From assembly GCA_017554405.1 (NCBI GenBank), contig JAFZIK010000004.1:1-64000 (forward strand): a stretch of 64,000 nt of DNA. Reading direction: 5' to 3'. Numbering within the stretch: the stretch's first letter is position 1; each line of letters starts with the position of its first letter. Below the pieces are notes generated by a model. That model did not search any database. It saw nothing but the letters and a program-made list of their open reading frames with translations, and had not been told where the DNA came from. The stretch comes from Clostridia bacterium (GTDB lineage: Bacteria > Bacillota > Clostridia > Oscillospirales > Acutalibacteraceae). This document shows, one piece after another, positions 24,425 to 33,698 of this stretch. Made by a program: the position numbers and the translations under genes.

Positions 24425-26820
24425 TCGCCCTTTGCTTCCCGTTCCATAAGTTCTTCCTTGGATATAAGCACCTTGCGCGGCTTGGAGCCCTCATAGGGAC
24501 CCACAACGCCCCGTTCCTCCATCTGGTCGATTATCCTTGCGGCGCGGGAATAGCCGAGTTTCAGCCGCCGCTGCAGAAGGGACGTAGACGCCTGCCCGGC
24601 TTCCACCACAACGCGGATAGCATCGTCGAGCATCGAATCGGCGTCGCCCTCTTCATCTTCATTGACCGGCTGGGCGCCGTTCTTTTGCTTAGGAGATACC
24701 GCCTGACGCTCGATCTCATCCATTACCGAATCGTCATAATCCGCTTTAGCGCCGTTTTTAACGTAGTTTACTACCCGCTCGACCTCTTCTTCGGATACAA
24801 AGCACCCCTGCAGGCGGCGCGGCTTTGTTGAGCCGATCGGGTCAAACAGCATATCGCCGCGACCGAGCAGTTTTTCGGCGCCGGCGCTATCGAGTATAGT
24901 GCGGCTGTCTACCTGCGAGGAGACCGAAAACGCGATACGAGTTGGGATATTAGCCTTGATAAGACCGGTAACGACGTCAACCGAAGGGCGCTGAGTGGCG
25001 ATAAGCAGGTGCATACCCGCCGCGCGCGCCTTTGCGGCAATGCGGTTTATGGAATCCTCGACCTCTTTTGGCGCGGTCATCATAAGATCGGCAAGCTCAT
25101 CCACGATTATTACCACCTGCGGAAGCTTCTGAACGTCCGGCTCATCCTTTAAGGATTCTACCAGTCTGTTATAACCGTCGATATCGCGAACGCCCCTATC
25201 GGCGAACATACGGTAGCGCTTTTCCATTTCGCTTACCGCCCAGCCGAGCGCGCCCGCCGCCTTACGCGGATCGGTGACCACGGGAACAAGCAGGTGCGGT
25301 ATACCGTTATAAACGTTGAGCTCGACCACCTTGGGATCGATCATAAGAAGCTTAACGTCATCCGGGGAGGCTTTGTAAAGAATACTTATAATAAACGAGT
25401 TTATACATACCGACTTACCGGAACCGGTAGCGCCGGCTATAAGACCGTGCGGCATTTTGGCGATATCGGTAACAACGACGTTGCCGCCGATATCACGCCC
25501 GAGAGCCACGGTAAGCACGCTTTTGGAAGCCGAAAAGGCGGTGGATTCGATTATCTCGCGCACGCCGACTACCGCGCTCTGGCGGTTTGGAACCTCTATG
25601 CCGACCGCCGCTTTGTTGGGAATAGGCGCCTCTATACGAACGCCCGCCGTTGCGAGGTTAAGCGCTATATCGTTTGCAAGGCTTGTTATTTTGCTTATCT
25701 TAACGCCCGCCTTGGGCTGGAGCTCATATCTTGTTACGGTGGGTCCGTGGCTAATATCCACTACCCTTGTTTCAACGCCGAAGGAACGGAGCGTTTCAAC
25801 GAGAAGTTCGGAAACGCTCTCCTGCTCGGCGGCGGAAGAGCGGGCGTCGCCGCTGTTTGCTTCGTTTAAAAGGGTAAGCGGAGGGGGTATGTAACCTACG
25901 TTTTTAATATAGTTTTCCTTAATGCGGCTGCCCATTTCCTCGGTTTCTTTTTCAAAATCAACCTTAATACGCTCGGGCTTTTCATCTGCGCCTTTATCCT
26001 CCTGTTCCTTTGCGGAATCGATCGCGGTATCGAGATCGGCGGACTCTTTTTCCGCCTTTGATTCCTCATCGCCGTTATACGAGGCGACAAGCTTTTTCTG
26101 CTTTTCCTTTAAGACCCTGTCACCGGGGGTGACGGGTTTTTCCGCCTCGCCGCCGTCTACCGGGATATCAACGTTAAAGCCCTTTATAACCTTCATACCG
26201 TCCTTTTTATCGGAACGCCCGGCAAAGGTGCTTTCGACCTGGTCGCCTACCGCTTTTGCCGGTTTGCTTATCGCCTTAAAGAGCATTATAAGGGTTGTGC
26301 CGGTCATAAGCATAAACAAAACGAAGATTATAAGTATAAGTGTTATCGCCGCGCCGGTCTTGCCGAAAGCCGCGCAGAGCGGATAGGATATAAAGGCGGA
26401 TATTACGCCGCCGCCCTTTACCGCCGAGGCTATGGCGTTGCCGGCGTTATAGATATTCTTAATATGCGTTCCGAAGCCGAGCCCTGAGGCGTAATTTGCA
26501 AACACGTCTACAGCAGACCCTATAAGCCCCGCCAGAACGGCTGTTTCGATAGTTCGCACCTTTACCGATTTGCTCATTTTATCGAGAGCCATCATTATCG
26601 CGGCAAAGCCGAGCAAAACCGGGAACACAAAGGCGTTTATGCCGAACATACTGAACATAAAGTTATGTATGTGCGTCCATAGTTTTTCGCCCCTTATAAG
26701 CACTATGCACGCCCAAAATATCGCAACGGCAAGCCAGATGACCGCCATTGCCTGACTTGACGCCGCGGTCCTGCCCCCGGTTGCCCCGGTAGTTTTCTTT
26801 TTTCCCTTTGTTTGTGCCAT
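24421..26820 (-). CDS. ftsK: FtsK/SpoIIIE DNA translocase
   Basis: This is a septal ATPase that pumps chromosomal DNA, either in dimer resolution or into the forespore. The 799-residue protein has four N-terminal membrane helices (residues about 25-180), a charged linker, a motor domain with Walker A ([14 protein letters not shown]) and Walker B ([12 protein letters not shown]), and a C-terminal winged-helix gamma domain ([27 protein letters not shown]) that reads DNA polarity. The length and the tepA neighbour match B. subtilis spoIIIE. I cannot tell whether it is sporulation-specific. Confidence 0.94.
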   Translation of the reverse strand: MAQTKGKKKTTGATGGRTAASSQAMAVIWLAVAIFWACIVLIRGEKLWTHIHNFMFSMFGINAFVFPVLLGFAAIMMALDKMSKSVKVRTIETAVLAGLIGSAVDVFANYASGLGFGTHIKNIYNAGNAIASAVKGGGVISAFISYPLCAAFGKTGAAITLILIIFVLFMLMTGTTLIMLFKAISKPAKAVGDQVESTFAGRSDKKDGMKVIKGFNVDIPVDGGEAEKPVTPGDRVLKEKQKKLVASYNGDEESKAEKESADLDTAIDSAKEQEDKGADEKPERIKVDFEKETEEMGSRIKENYIKNVGYIPPPLTLLNEANSGDARSSAAEQESVSELLVETLRSFGVETRVVDISHGPTVTRYELQPKAGVKISKITSLANDIALNLATAGVRIEAPIPNKAAVGIEVPNRQSAVVGVREIIESTAFSASKSVLTVALGRDIGGNVVVTDIAKMPHGLIAGATGSGKSVCINSFIISILYKASPDDVKLLMIDPKVVELNVYNGIPHLLVPVVTDPRKAAGALGWAVSEMEKRYRMFADRGVRDIDGYNRLVESLKDEPDVQKLPQVVIIVDELADLMMTAPKEVEDSINRIAAKARAAGMHLLIATQRPSVDVVTGLIKANIPTRIAFSVSSQVDSRTILDSAGAEKLLGRGDMLFDPIGSTKPRRLQGCFVSEEEVERVVNYVKNGAKADYDDSVMDEIERQAVSPKQKNGAQPVNEDEEGDADSMLDDAIRVVVEAGQASTSLLQRRLKLGYSRAARIIDQMEERGVVGPYEGSKPRKVLISKEELMEREAKGE

Positions 26821-26854
26821 AATTCAACTCCATATCCGGCAAAGCCAAAAAAAT

Positions 26855-27532
26855 TTACCTGTTTTCTATCATTTCGTAAAGACTGCCTATAACTTCCGAC
26901 AGCGAGCCCAAAGAGTCGATAAGCCCCGATTCCACCGCCGCTGTTCCCGAAAGCACCGAGCCAACGTCGGTAACAAGCTCGCCCGTATTCATCAAAAGAG
27001 CGTTGAACTTTTCCTTTTCGATATTCGAGTTTTTAACTACGAAATCGGTTATGCGATCCTGCATACGGGCAAAATGGTTCATGGTTTGCGGAACGCCTAT
27101 AACAAGCCCGTTGGTGCGCACCGGGTGGATGGTCATCGTGGCGGATGGCGCTATAAAGGAGCGCTTTGCCGAAACCGCCAGCGGCACGCCTATCGAATGA
27201 CCGCCGCCAAGAACAAAGCTTACGCTGGGCTTTTTCATCCCGGATATAAGCTCGGCTATCGCAAGCCCCGCTTCAACGTCGCCGCCTATTGTATTAAGCA
27301 GTATAAGAAGCCCCTCTATCTCATCGCTTTCCTCCACCGATACGAGCTGGGGGATTATATGCTCGTATTTGGTGGTTTTGCTCTGCTCGGGCAAGACCGA
27401 GTGACCCTCGATCTCGCCTATTACCGTAAGGCAGAATATCTTATGCCTGCCGCCCCCGGTTACGGTGGCGCCGATATCCTTTAAGTCTTCCTTTTCTTCG
27501 CTCTTTTTGTTTTCGTTCTCGTTATTATTCAA
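26855..27532 (-). CDS. tepA: ClpP-fold serine protease TepA family
   Basis: This is a ClpP/crotonase-fold peptidase related to B. subtilis TepA (YmfB), encoded next to spoIIIE there as here. I start at TTG 27532 because GGAGG (27541-27545) lies eight bases upstream; an ATG 14 codons earlier has no site. The protein is then 225 residues. Catalytic serine is in [10 protein letters not shown], histidine in TMTIHPVR, and the substrate-groove segment is [20 protein letters not shown]. It has a highly charged N-terminus ([16 protein letters not shown]). Confidence 0.9.
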   Translation of the reverse strand: MNNNENENKKSEEKEDLKDIGATVTGGGRHKIFCLTVIGEIEGHSVLPEQSKTTKYEHIIPQLVSVEESDEIEGLLILLNTIGGDVEAGLAIAELISGMKKPSVSFVLGGGHSIGVPLAVSAKRSFIAPSATMTIHPVRTNGLVIGVPQTMNHFARMQDRITDFVVKNSNIEKEKFNALLMNTGELVTDVGSVLSGTAAVESGLIDSLGSLSEVIGSLYEMIENR

Positions 27533-27583
27533 CGGTATCGCCTCCGGATATATTATCCGAAGAAAACGCCGCATAAATACATA

Positions 27584-27997
27584 TTATTTTTTGATCGACT
27601 TAAGATAATCCTCAAGTATAAGGGTAGCCGCAACGGCATCCACCGTGTTTTTGCGCTTTTTGCCGCGCACGTCGTTCATATTAAGATAAGTATGCGCGCA
27701 AACGGTGGTGCAACGCTCATCAAAAAGCACCGTTTCGATACCCGAAAGCTCGGTTATCTTATTGGCTATTCTTTCCGATGCCTCGGCGCGTTCGCCCGAA
27801 GAACCGTCCATATTCTTCGGCAACCCGACTACGATGCGCCCCGCGCCGTATTCTTTGGCGGCGGCGACTATCTTACCTACGAGAGCGGTTTCGTTTTTCT
27901 CGGCGATAACGCCTTTAGGAAAGGCAAACGCCTCGCCCGCATCGGATAAAGCAACGCCGGTGCGCGCAAGCCCCAGATCGACCGCCATTATCAACAT
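27584..27997 (-). CDS. ruvX: Holliday junction resolvase-like RuvX/YqgF
   Basis: This is an RNase H-fold nuclease implicated in rRNA maturation and in recombination. The 137-residue protein has MAVDLGLARTGVALSD with the first catalytic Asp, VVGLPKNMDGSSGERA, and the C-terminal DAVAATLILEDYL. Family length is normal. A GGAGGTGA site precedes the ATG and the start overlaps the upstream phosphatase gene by seven bases. Confidence 0.93.
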   Translation of the reverse strand: MLIMAVDLGLARTGVALSDAGEAFAFPKGVIAEKNETALVGKIVAAAKEYGAGRIVVGLPKNMDGSSGERAEASERIANKITELSGIETVLFDERCTTVCAHTYLNMNDVRGKKRKNTVDAVAATLILEDYLKSIKK

Positions 27998-28653
27998 TGC
28001 GCTTTCACCTCCGCCATCCTGTTGCGCTTTGGCAACAGCTCTTCCGGCAAATGGGAAGTATCGTTCATAAATATTACGTTCGCTCTGAAGTTTCCGTCAA
28101 ACTCTATAAGAGTAACGCCGGTGTTCTCGCACCACCCGGTATCCTTAAGGCGTTCTATCGCGCCGTAAACAAGGCGGCAGTTAAGGCACCGTATAACGCC
28201 GCCGTGGGTAGCAACGGCAACGGTTTTACCTTCGTTTGCCTTTGCGGTATCAAGAACCGCGTTCCATATGCGCTCATACGCCCGCCGCATCGGCTCGCCG
28301 CCCTCCGGCGCAAAATCCTCGGGGTGGCAGTTCCATATCTCGGCAAGCCCGGGGACCGATGAAAACGCTTCACTGAAAGGTCTGCCCTCGATTATACCGC
28401 CGTGGACCTCGGTAAACTCCCCAAGCGTAACTATCGTGATATCCCTGCCGCCTCTTATCGCCAGCGCCGTTTTATAAGCGCGGATAAGGGGGCTTGAATA
28501 TATCTTATCAAGACGGACCGATGAAAACCTTTTTTCAAGCAGTTCTAACTGTTTTGCACCCATTTCGGTTATATCGCAATCGGTAGAGCCCTGAAATATC
28601 CGTTTACTGTTTCCCTGCGCCTCGCAGTGTCTTACCACATATATCCTTGTCAT
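27991..28653 (-). CDS. histidine phosphatase family protein (PGAM-like)
   Basis: This is a phosphoglycerate-mutase-fold phosphatase with unknown substrate. The 220-residue protein has the catalytic motif YVVRHCEAQGN (the usual RHGE has Cys for Gly), a second arginine in SSPLIRAYKTA, and a distal histidine in VATHGGVIRCL. The ATG at 28653 is chosen: AGGTG lies seven bases upstream, and an earlier ATG falls next to the -10 box, before the likely transcript start. First gene of the operon with ruvX, tepA, ftsK and the MBL gene. Confidence 0.85.
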   Translation of the reverse strand: MTRIYVVRHCEAQGNSKRIFQGSTDCDITEMGAKQLELLEKRFSSVRLDKIYSSPLIRAYKTALAIRGGRDITIVTLGEFTEVHGGIIEGRPFSEAFSSVPGLAEIWNCHPEDFAPEGGEPMRRAYERIWNAVLDTAKANEGKTVAVATHGGVIRCLNCRLVYGAIERLKDTGWCENTGVTLIEFDGNFRANVIFMNDTSHLPEELLPKRNRMAEVKAQC

Positions 28654-28671
28654 AAACATACACCTGAACAT

Positions 28672-28700
28672 ATTTTAACACAATATATATACATTTGCAA
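28672..28700 (-). promoter_or_regulatory. sigma-A promoter of the phosphatase-ruvX-tepA-ftsK operon
   Basis: On the minus strand TTGCAA (28695-28700) and TAAAAT (28672-28677) are 17 bases apart. Its position rules out the ATG at 28671 as the translation start of the first gene. Confidence 0.65.
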
Positions 28701-28731
28701 GCAATAAAGATACTAAATTTATTATTTTGCC

Positions 28732-28760
28732 TTGACTAAAGCGCGTTTTGATTGTATAAT
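28732..28760 (+). promoter_or_regulatory. sigma-A promoter of the PTS_EIIC-like permease gene
   Basis: TTGACT (28732-28737) and TATAAT (28755-28760) are 17 bases apart, followed by a GGGGGA ribosome binding site and the ATG at 28800. Confidence 0.8.
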
Positions 28761-28799
28761 CGTTAAAAATTCAAAAAGTTTTACGGGGGATGAGCTAAA

Positions 28800-29942
28800 A
28801 TGATCAAAAAATATCTGAACCGCCTGTTTATAGACGGGCTTTCGGGTATGGCTTACGGGCTGTTTTCCACCCTTATTATCGGCACGATTATTTGCCAGCT
28901 CGGCACGCTGATAGGGCAGATCCCGGGCGCGTTCTGGGCAAACGCCGCCGATTATCTTATCACTATGGGACGCGTTGCCAAGGTGATAACCGGCGCCGGC
29001 ATCGGTGTAGGCGTTGCGGTCAAGCTTAAAGCTTCGCCCCTTACCACCGTTTCGGCGGCAGTCGCCGGTATGATAGGTGCTTTTCCGAAGCTCGCGCTCG
29101 GATTTGCGGCAGACGCCAACGGCGAACCGACGGGCGGGCTTATAAACATCTTCAATATCGGAGCACCGGGAAACCCGCTGGGCGGCGCACCCGGCGAGCC
29201 GCTCGGCGCCTTTGTTGCCGCATACGTCGCCATAGAAATAGGCGCGCTTATTTCGGGCAAAACAAAGCTTGAAATAATACTTACTCCCCTTTGCTGTATT
29301 CTGTCCGGCTGCACGGTAGGTTTTCTTATAGGGCCCTATATTTCGCAGGCGATGAATTATATCGGCAAGCTTGTTACCATAAGCGTTGAGACCTATCCGA
29401 TACTGGGCGGAATGGTGGTATCAACGGTAATGGGAATGCTCCTTACCCTGCCTATTTCCTCCGCGGCTATCGGAATATCAATGAATCTCGGCGGTCTTGC
29501 GGCAGGCGCGGCGACTATCGGCTGCTGCTGCAATATGGTGGGCTTTGCGGTTATAAGCTACAGAGAAAACAGGTTCGGCGGGCTTGTTGCGCAGGGCGTC
29601 GGCACATCCATGCTCCAGATGCCCAACATCGTTAAAAAGCCGATAATCTGGCTTCCGAGCATTTTAGCAAGCGCGATTTTAGGCCCCGTATCATCGGCGG
29701 TGCTTAAAATGACCAGCGATAAGATCGGCTCCGGCATGGGCTCGGCGGGATTCGTGGGTCAGATACAGTGCTTCTCTGCCATGACCGCCGCGGGCGCTTC
29801 CCCGGTAATCACGGTGATCGAAATAGTCGTTATGCACTTTATACTTCCGGCGGCGGTAGCGCTCGGCATAGCCGAAGCCATGCGCAAGCTGGGACTTATC
29901 AAGAAAGGCGATCTGAAGCTCGCCGATATTTCCCATGCGTAA
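28800..29942 (+). CDS. PTS_EIIC_2-family membrane protein, substrate unknown
   Basis: This is a 380-residue integral membrane protein resembling the stand-alone PTS IIC-like family (PF13303 type). It has about nine hydrophobic segments and conserved small-residue helices (VITGAGIGVGVAVKLKASPLTTVSAA, given here in two parts: VITGAGIGVGVAVK and ASPLTTVSAA), a loop with INIFNIGAPGNPLGGAPGEP, and LGGLAAGAATIGCCCNMVGFA. No IIA or IIB phosphotransfer domain is fused or adjacent, so sugar transport by phosphorylation is not shown. It overlaps the nth start by eight bases, an unusual pairing that may only reflect shared transcription. Confidence 0.75.
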   Translation: MIKKYLNRLFIDGLSGMAYGLFSTLIIGTIICQLGTLIGQIPGAFWANAADYLITMGRVAKVITGAGIGVGVAVKLKASPLTTVSAAVAGMIGAFPKLALGFAADANGEPTGGLINIFNIGAPGNPLGGAPGEPLGAFVAAYVAIEIGALISGKTKLEIILTPLCCILSGCTVGFLIGPYISQAMNYIGKLVTISVETYPILGGMVVSTVMGMLLTLPISSAAIGISMNLGGLAAGAATIGCCCNMVGFAVISYRENRFGGLVAQGVGTSMLQMPNIVKKPIIWLPSILASAILGPVSSAVLKMTSDKIGSGMGSAGFVGQIQCFSAMTAAGASPVITVIEIVVMHFILPAAVALGIAEAMRKLGLIKKGDLKLADISHA

Positions 29943-30561
29943 GCGCGATATCGCCCTTGCGGCAGTTGAAGGACTTGAAAAGTTATACCCCGAAGCAATT
30001 TGCTCGCTTAATTATACCGACGCGTTTCAGCTGCTTGTTGCAACGCGGCTTTCAGCCCAATGCACCGATGCGCGGGTGAACCTTGTAACGCCGAAGCTTT
30101 TTGCGCGTTTTCCCGACGCTCAGAGTATGGCAAACGCCGATCTTGGCGAAGTAGAGGAGCTTATAAAAACCTGCGGGCTTTATAAGACCAAGGCGCGCGA
30201 CCTTATAGAAATAGGCAAAAAAATAACCGCCGATTTCGGCGGAAAAGTGCCCGATACGATAGAAGAGCTGACCACCCTTTCCGGCGTGGGCAGGAAAACG
30301 GCAAACCTTGTGCTCGGCGATATTTACGGTAAGCCCGCGGTGGTTTGCGATACCCATTTTATAAGGCTTTCAAACCGGCTGGGACTCGTTAAAACAAAGG
30401 ACCCTCTCAAGGTGGAAAACGAAATGCGCAAATTGCTTCCGCCTGAAAGATCAAGCGATTTTTGCCACCGCGCCGTGCTTTTCGGCAGGGATATCTGCAC
30501 CGCGAGAAAAGCATACTGCGAAAGATGCCCCATAAGCCAATACTGCCCGAAAAAAATATAA
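29935..30561 (+). CDS. nth: endonuclease III, DNA glycosylase/AP lyase
   Basis: Nth removes oxidised pyrimidines and nicks at abasic sites in base excision repair. The 208-residue protein has a helix-hairpin-helix with the catalytic lysine (LSGVGRKTANLVL), the catalytic aspartate in CDTHFIRLSNR, and a C-terminal 4Fe-4S cluster with spacing C-x6-C-x2-C-x5-C (ICTARKAYCERCPISQYC). Small deviations from the usual family sequence are LSAQC for LSAQ(T/A), and LFGR for HGR near the cluster. Its ATG lies within the end of the preceding gene. Confidence 0.94.
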   Translation: MRKRDIALAAVEGLEKLYPEAICSLNYTDAFQLLVATRLSAQCTDARVNLVTPKLFARFPDAQSMANADLGEVEELIKTCGLYKTKARDLIEIGKKITADFGGKVPDTIEELTTLSGVGRKTANLVLGDIYGKPAVVCDTHFIRLSNRLGLVKTKDPLKVENEMRKLLPPERSSDFCHRAVLFGRDICTARKAYCERCPISQYCPKKI

Positions 30562-30595
30562 ACGTATAGCCATCGCCATACGCTCAGGCAAATAT

Positions 30596-30632
30596 AAAAC
30601 CCCAAATCTCAAACGAGGTTTGGGGTTTTAAA
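30596..30632. terminator. bidirectional terminator between nth and degV
   Basis: An 11-bp stem CCCCAAATCTC/GAGGTTTGGGG (one wobble) with AAAC loop is flanked by AAAA and TTTT, so it can stop both nth (plus) and the DegV gene (minus). Confidence 0.8.
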
Positions 30633-30651
30633 ATTCTTTAATTTCACTCTT

Positions 30652-31551
30652 TCAGTCCAGACCGACCCGCGGCTTGCCGAGGAAGAAAAGCGCTACCGTG
30701 CCGGGCCCCGAATGGGACGCGATAATAGTTCCTATATTGGCTATTTTTATTTCGGGCAGATCGGGGAAGGTTTTTCTGACTAAGTCCGCCGTTTCTTCTG
30801 CGGTTTCTACGCAGTTTGAATGGCAAATAAAGCATTTGCCGGCATAGGCGGCGCCCTCATAGACGTCGTTAAGCATGGTTTCGACCGTTGTCTTTATGGC
30901 GCTTTTTTTACCGCGCACCTTGCCGTATGCTATTATATGGCCGGTCGAATTAAGGTGCATTATCGGGCAGATGCCGAGTATGGTGGCTACCGCCGCCGCC
31001 GCGCCGGATACGCGGCCGCTGCGTTTGAAATATTTTAAATCGGTGGAGAAAAACTGGTGATGAACGCGGGCTTTGGTATCCTCGGTCATTTTAATGACCT
31101 CTTCATACGAATGCCCGACGTCCCTGAGATCCGCCGCATAGTCAACAAGCAAACCGTAACCGCCGCTTGAACAAAGCGAATCAATAACCGTTACGGTCCT
31201 TTCGGGGTATTTTTCCTTTAACGCATTTGCGGCAAGAACGGCATTGCTTACAGACGGCGACATACCCGAGCCCATTGCAATATGCAGTATATCGCCGCTG
31301 TAAAGCCGCAAGAGAGATTCAAAATAATCGGTATACTTAAAAACGTTTATCTGCGAAGTAGCCGGGAACTTGCCCGCCTTCATAAAACCGTAAAAGCGGT
31401 TAAGCCCATTGGGATCGCGCCCCATATCGTCATCATATTCCACGCCGTCAACGCTATAGGTATAAAACAAAACCTCAATGTTTCTGGCGGAAATATAGGA
31501 AAACGGCAGATCGACCGTGGATTCGCAGGAAAGCAAAAAACTGTTCTTCAT
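30652..31551 (-). CDS. DegV family fatty-acid-binding protein
   Basis: DegV/FakB proteins bind fatty acids; some present them to FakA kinase. The 299-residue protein starts at ATG 31551 with GGAG seven bases upstream. It has the family signature LSCESTVDLPFSY near the N-terminus, SGMSPSVSNAVLAA, the VIDSLCSSGGYGLLV segment, LKYFKRSGRVSG, and a C-terminal GPGTVALFFLG. No fakA-like kinase gene is near, so pairing with a kinase elsewhere is a guess. It stands alone between two terminators. Confidence 0.88.
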   Translation of the reverse strand: MKNSFLLSCESTVDLPFSYISARNIEVLFYTYSVDGVEYDDDMGRDPNGLNRFYGFMKAGKFPATSQINVFKYTDYFESLLRLYSGDILHIAMGSGMSPSVSNAVLAANALKEKYPERTVTVIDSLCSSGGYGLLVDYAADLRDVGHSYEEVIKMTEDTKARVHHQFFSTDLKYFKRSGRVSGAAAAVATILGICPIMHLNSTGHIIAYGKVRGKKSAIKTTVETMLNDVYEGAAYAGKCFICHSNCVETAEETADLVRKTFPDLPEIKIANIGTIIASHSGPGTVALFFLGKPRVGLD

Positions 31552-31640
31552 ACTTATACTCCGTAGCACTGTAATACAAGGCTTGATTTGCCTGCTTATG
31601 CAGTATAGCATAATATTAAAACTTAATCACCCTACCGAAG

Positions 31641-31688
31641 AAAAAAGCGGCTCTACCGGTGATAATTCACCGGATAGAGCCGCTTTGC
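31641..31688 (-). terminator. terminator of the ABC exporter operon
   Basis: A long stem (AAAGCGGCTCT and CCGGTGA arms with one bulge) and TAAT loop is followed on the minus strand by TTTTTTC, about 50 bases after the exporter stop codon. Confidence 0.85.
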
Positions 31689-31739
31689 GTTTCTCTACCG
31701 TGAGTAGAAAATCAAGCGATAATGCGGGTTTGCTCGCGC

Positions 31740-33698
31740 TTATTCAAGCTCGAACGCGCCCATATAGAGTTGATAATAGGTGCCTTTATCGGCTATAAGT
31801 TTTTCGTGATTGCCGCGCTCGATGATCCTGCCGTGGTCAAGCACCATTATAACGTCGGAGTTTTTAACGGTCGAAAGACGGTGGGCGATCACGAATACGG
31901 TGCGTGATTCCATAAGTTTATCCATACCGCGCTGAACTATCGCCTCGGTGCGGGTGTCGATAGAGGAGGTTGCCTCGTCAAGTATCATTACGGGCGGGTC
32001 GGCAACGGCGGCGCGGGCGATTGCGATAAGCTGCCTTTGCCCCTGCGAAAGGTTGGCGCCGTTATTCGAAAGCTCGGTGCTATAGCCCTCAGGCAGGCGG
32101 GTGATAAAGTCATCGGCGCCTACGAGCTTTGCGGCGGCGATACACTCATCGTCGGTAGCCTCGATACGGCCGTAGCGGATATTCTCGAGCACACTGCCCG
32201 TAAACAGATTGGTATCCTGCAGAACTATGCCGAGCGAGCGGCGAAGATCGGATTTTTTGATCTTGTTTATATTTATGCCGTCATACCTGATTTTGCCGTC
32301 GGCAATATCGTAAAATCGGTTGAGCAGGTTTGTGATGGTGGTTTTGCCCGCACCGGTAGCGCCTACAAACGCCACCTTCTGACCCGGTTTTGCATATACC
32401 GATACGTCGAAAAGCACCGGCTTGCCTTCAACGTAGGAAAAGTCAACGTGGTCAAGAGTTACGTCGCCCTTAAGCTCGGTATAGGTCACGGTGCCGTCCG
32501 AGTGGGGGTGGCGCCACGCCCATTTGCCTGTGCGTTCATCGCTTTCGGTGATATTGCCGTTTTCATCGGTTTCCATATTTACGAGCGTAACGTAGCCGTC
32601 GTCCACCTCGGGAGATTCATCCATAACGTCGAATATCCGCTTTGCGCCGGCAAGACCCATTGCAACAGTGTTTATCTGCTGGGATAACTGGTTTATGTTT
32701 CCGGCGAACTGCTTTGACATATTAAGAAACGGAATAACGATATCAACGGTAATGACCGCCGCGCCTATGCCTAAAAGCCGCCTGATACTTATGCTCGGCG
32801 CGCCGAGCAGCAGGAGAAGACCGCCGACCGTTGCGATAATAACGTAAAGCACGTTACCGATATTCTGAATGATAGGGCCTAAGGAATTGGCGTAAGCGTG
32901 AGCGCGGAAGCTATCGTGATAAAGCTCATCGTTTACCTTATTGAAATCCTCGCGGCATTTATCCTCGTGGTTGAATATCTTTATTACCTTTTGACCGTCC
33001 ATCATTTCCTGAACGAAGCCCTCGGTTTTTGCAACCGATTTTTGCTGGCGCATAAAATACTTCGCCGAGCCGCCGCCGATCTTCTTGGTAGTAAAAAACA
33101 TTGCCGCAACGCCGAGAATAACAACAAGGGTCATCGGAACGCTGTAAAAAATCATTATAAAGAATACGCTTACAACTATTATCGAAGCCTGCAAAAGGGT
33201 GGGCAGCGCGCGGGAGATCAGTTCCCGCAGGGTATCGATATCATTGGTATAATAACTCATGATATCGCCGTGCTTATGGGTATCGAAATACTTTATCGGG
33301 AGATTCTGCATACCGTCAAACATCTTTACCCGCATTTTATTAAGGAATCCCTGGGTGATAAACGCCATAAGCTGGGTATGAATGGTAACCGATATAAGCG
33401 AAAGAGCATAGAAAACCGCAAGGAAAATGACCTTCGGGATGATGACCGGCGCCGCGGCGCTCCAATCGCCGGCTTCGTAAAAGTTCCTGATATCCTCGAT
33501 CACCTGCTGCTGGAAAACGGCGGGCGCCGCCGCGGTGACCGAAGAAAAAATGATACACGCCATAGTAAGCGGCAACAAAACCGGATAACTCTTAAACAGC
33601 AGCTTTAAAAGTCTTTTAAGAACGCCCGGGTCTACCCGGACACCGGGTCCGCCGCGCGGTCCGCGCGGGCCCCTCGGAACGTGATTCTTTTCAGCCAT
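31740..33698 (-). CDS. ABC exporter half-transporter, canonical ATPase site
   Basis: One half of a heterodimeric multidrug-type exporter. From ATG 33698 (GGAGG eight bases upstream, overlapping the preceding stop by eight bases) it is 652 residues. A proline/glycine/arginine-rich N-terminus (PRGPRGPRGGPG) precedes six membrane helices and the nucleotide-binding domain with Walker A VGATGAGKTT, signature LSQGQRQLIAIA, Walker B MILDEATSSID (catalytic Glu present) and an H-loop in VIAHRLST. An insertion of about 50 residues before the NBD (ESDERTGKWAWRHPHSDGTV) is noteworthy. Together with the next gene it resembles the BmrCD/LmrCD/TM287-288 group. Confidence 0.9.
   Translation of the reverse strand: MAEKNHVPRGPRGPRGGPGVRVDPGVLKRLLKLLFKSYPVLLPLTMACIIFSSVTAAAPAVFQQQVIEDIRNFYEAGDWSAAAPVIIPKVIFLAVFYALSLISVTIHTQLMAFITQGFLNKMRVKMFDGMQNLPIKYFDTHKHGDIMSYYTNDIDTLRELISRALPTLLQASIIVVSVFFIMIFYSVPMTLVVILGVAAMFFTTKKIGGGSAKYFMRQQKSVAKTEGFVQEMMDGQKVIKIFNHEDKCREDFNKVNDELYHDSFRAHAYANSLGPIIQNIGNVLYVIIATVGGLLLLLGAPSISIRRLLGIGAAVITVDIVIPFLNMSKQFAGNINQLSQQINTVAMGLAGAKRIFDVMDESPEVDDGYVTLVNMETDENGNITESDERTGKWAWRHPHSDGTVTYTELKGDVTLDHVDFSYVEGKPVLFDVSVYAKPGQKVAFVGATGAGKTTITNLLNRFYDIADGKIRYDGININKIKKSDLRRSLGIVLQDTNLFTGSVLENIRYGRIEATDDECIAAAKLVGADDFITRLPEGYSTELSNNGANLSQGQRQLIAIARAAVADPPVMILDEATSSIDTRTEAIVQRGMDKLMESRTVFVIAHRLSTVKNSDVIMVLDHGRIIERGNHEKLIADKGTYYQLYMGAFELE

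Noticed and set aside
32898..33608. 236-codon antisense frame inside the ABC exporter gene
   Set aside because: Shadow frame with no start signal; composition follows the reverse complement of the real gene.
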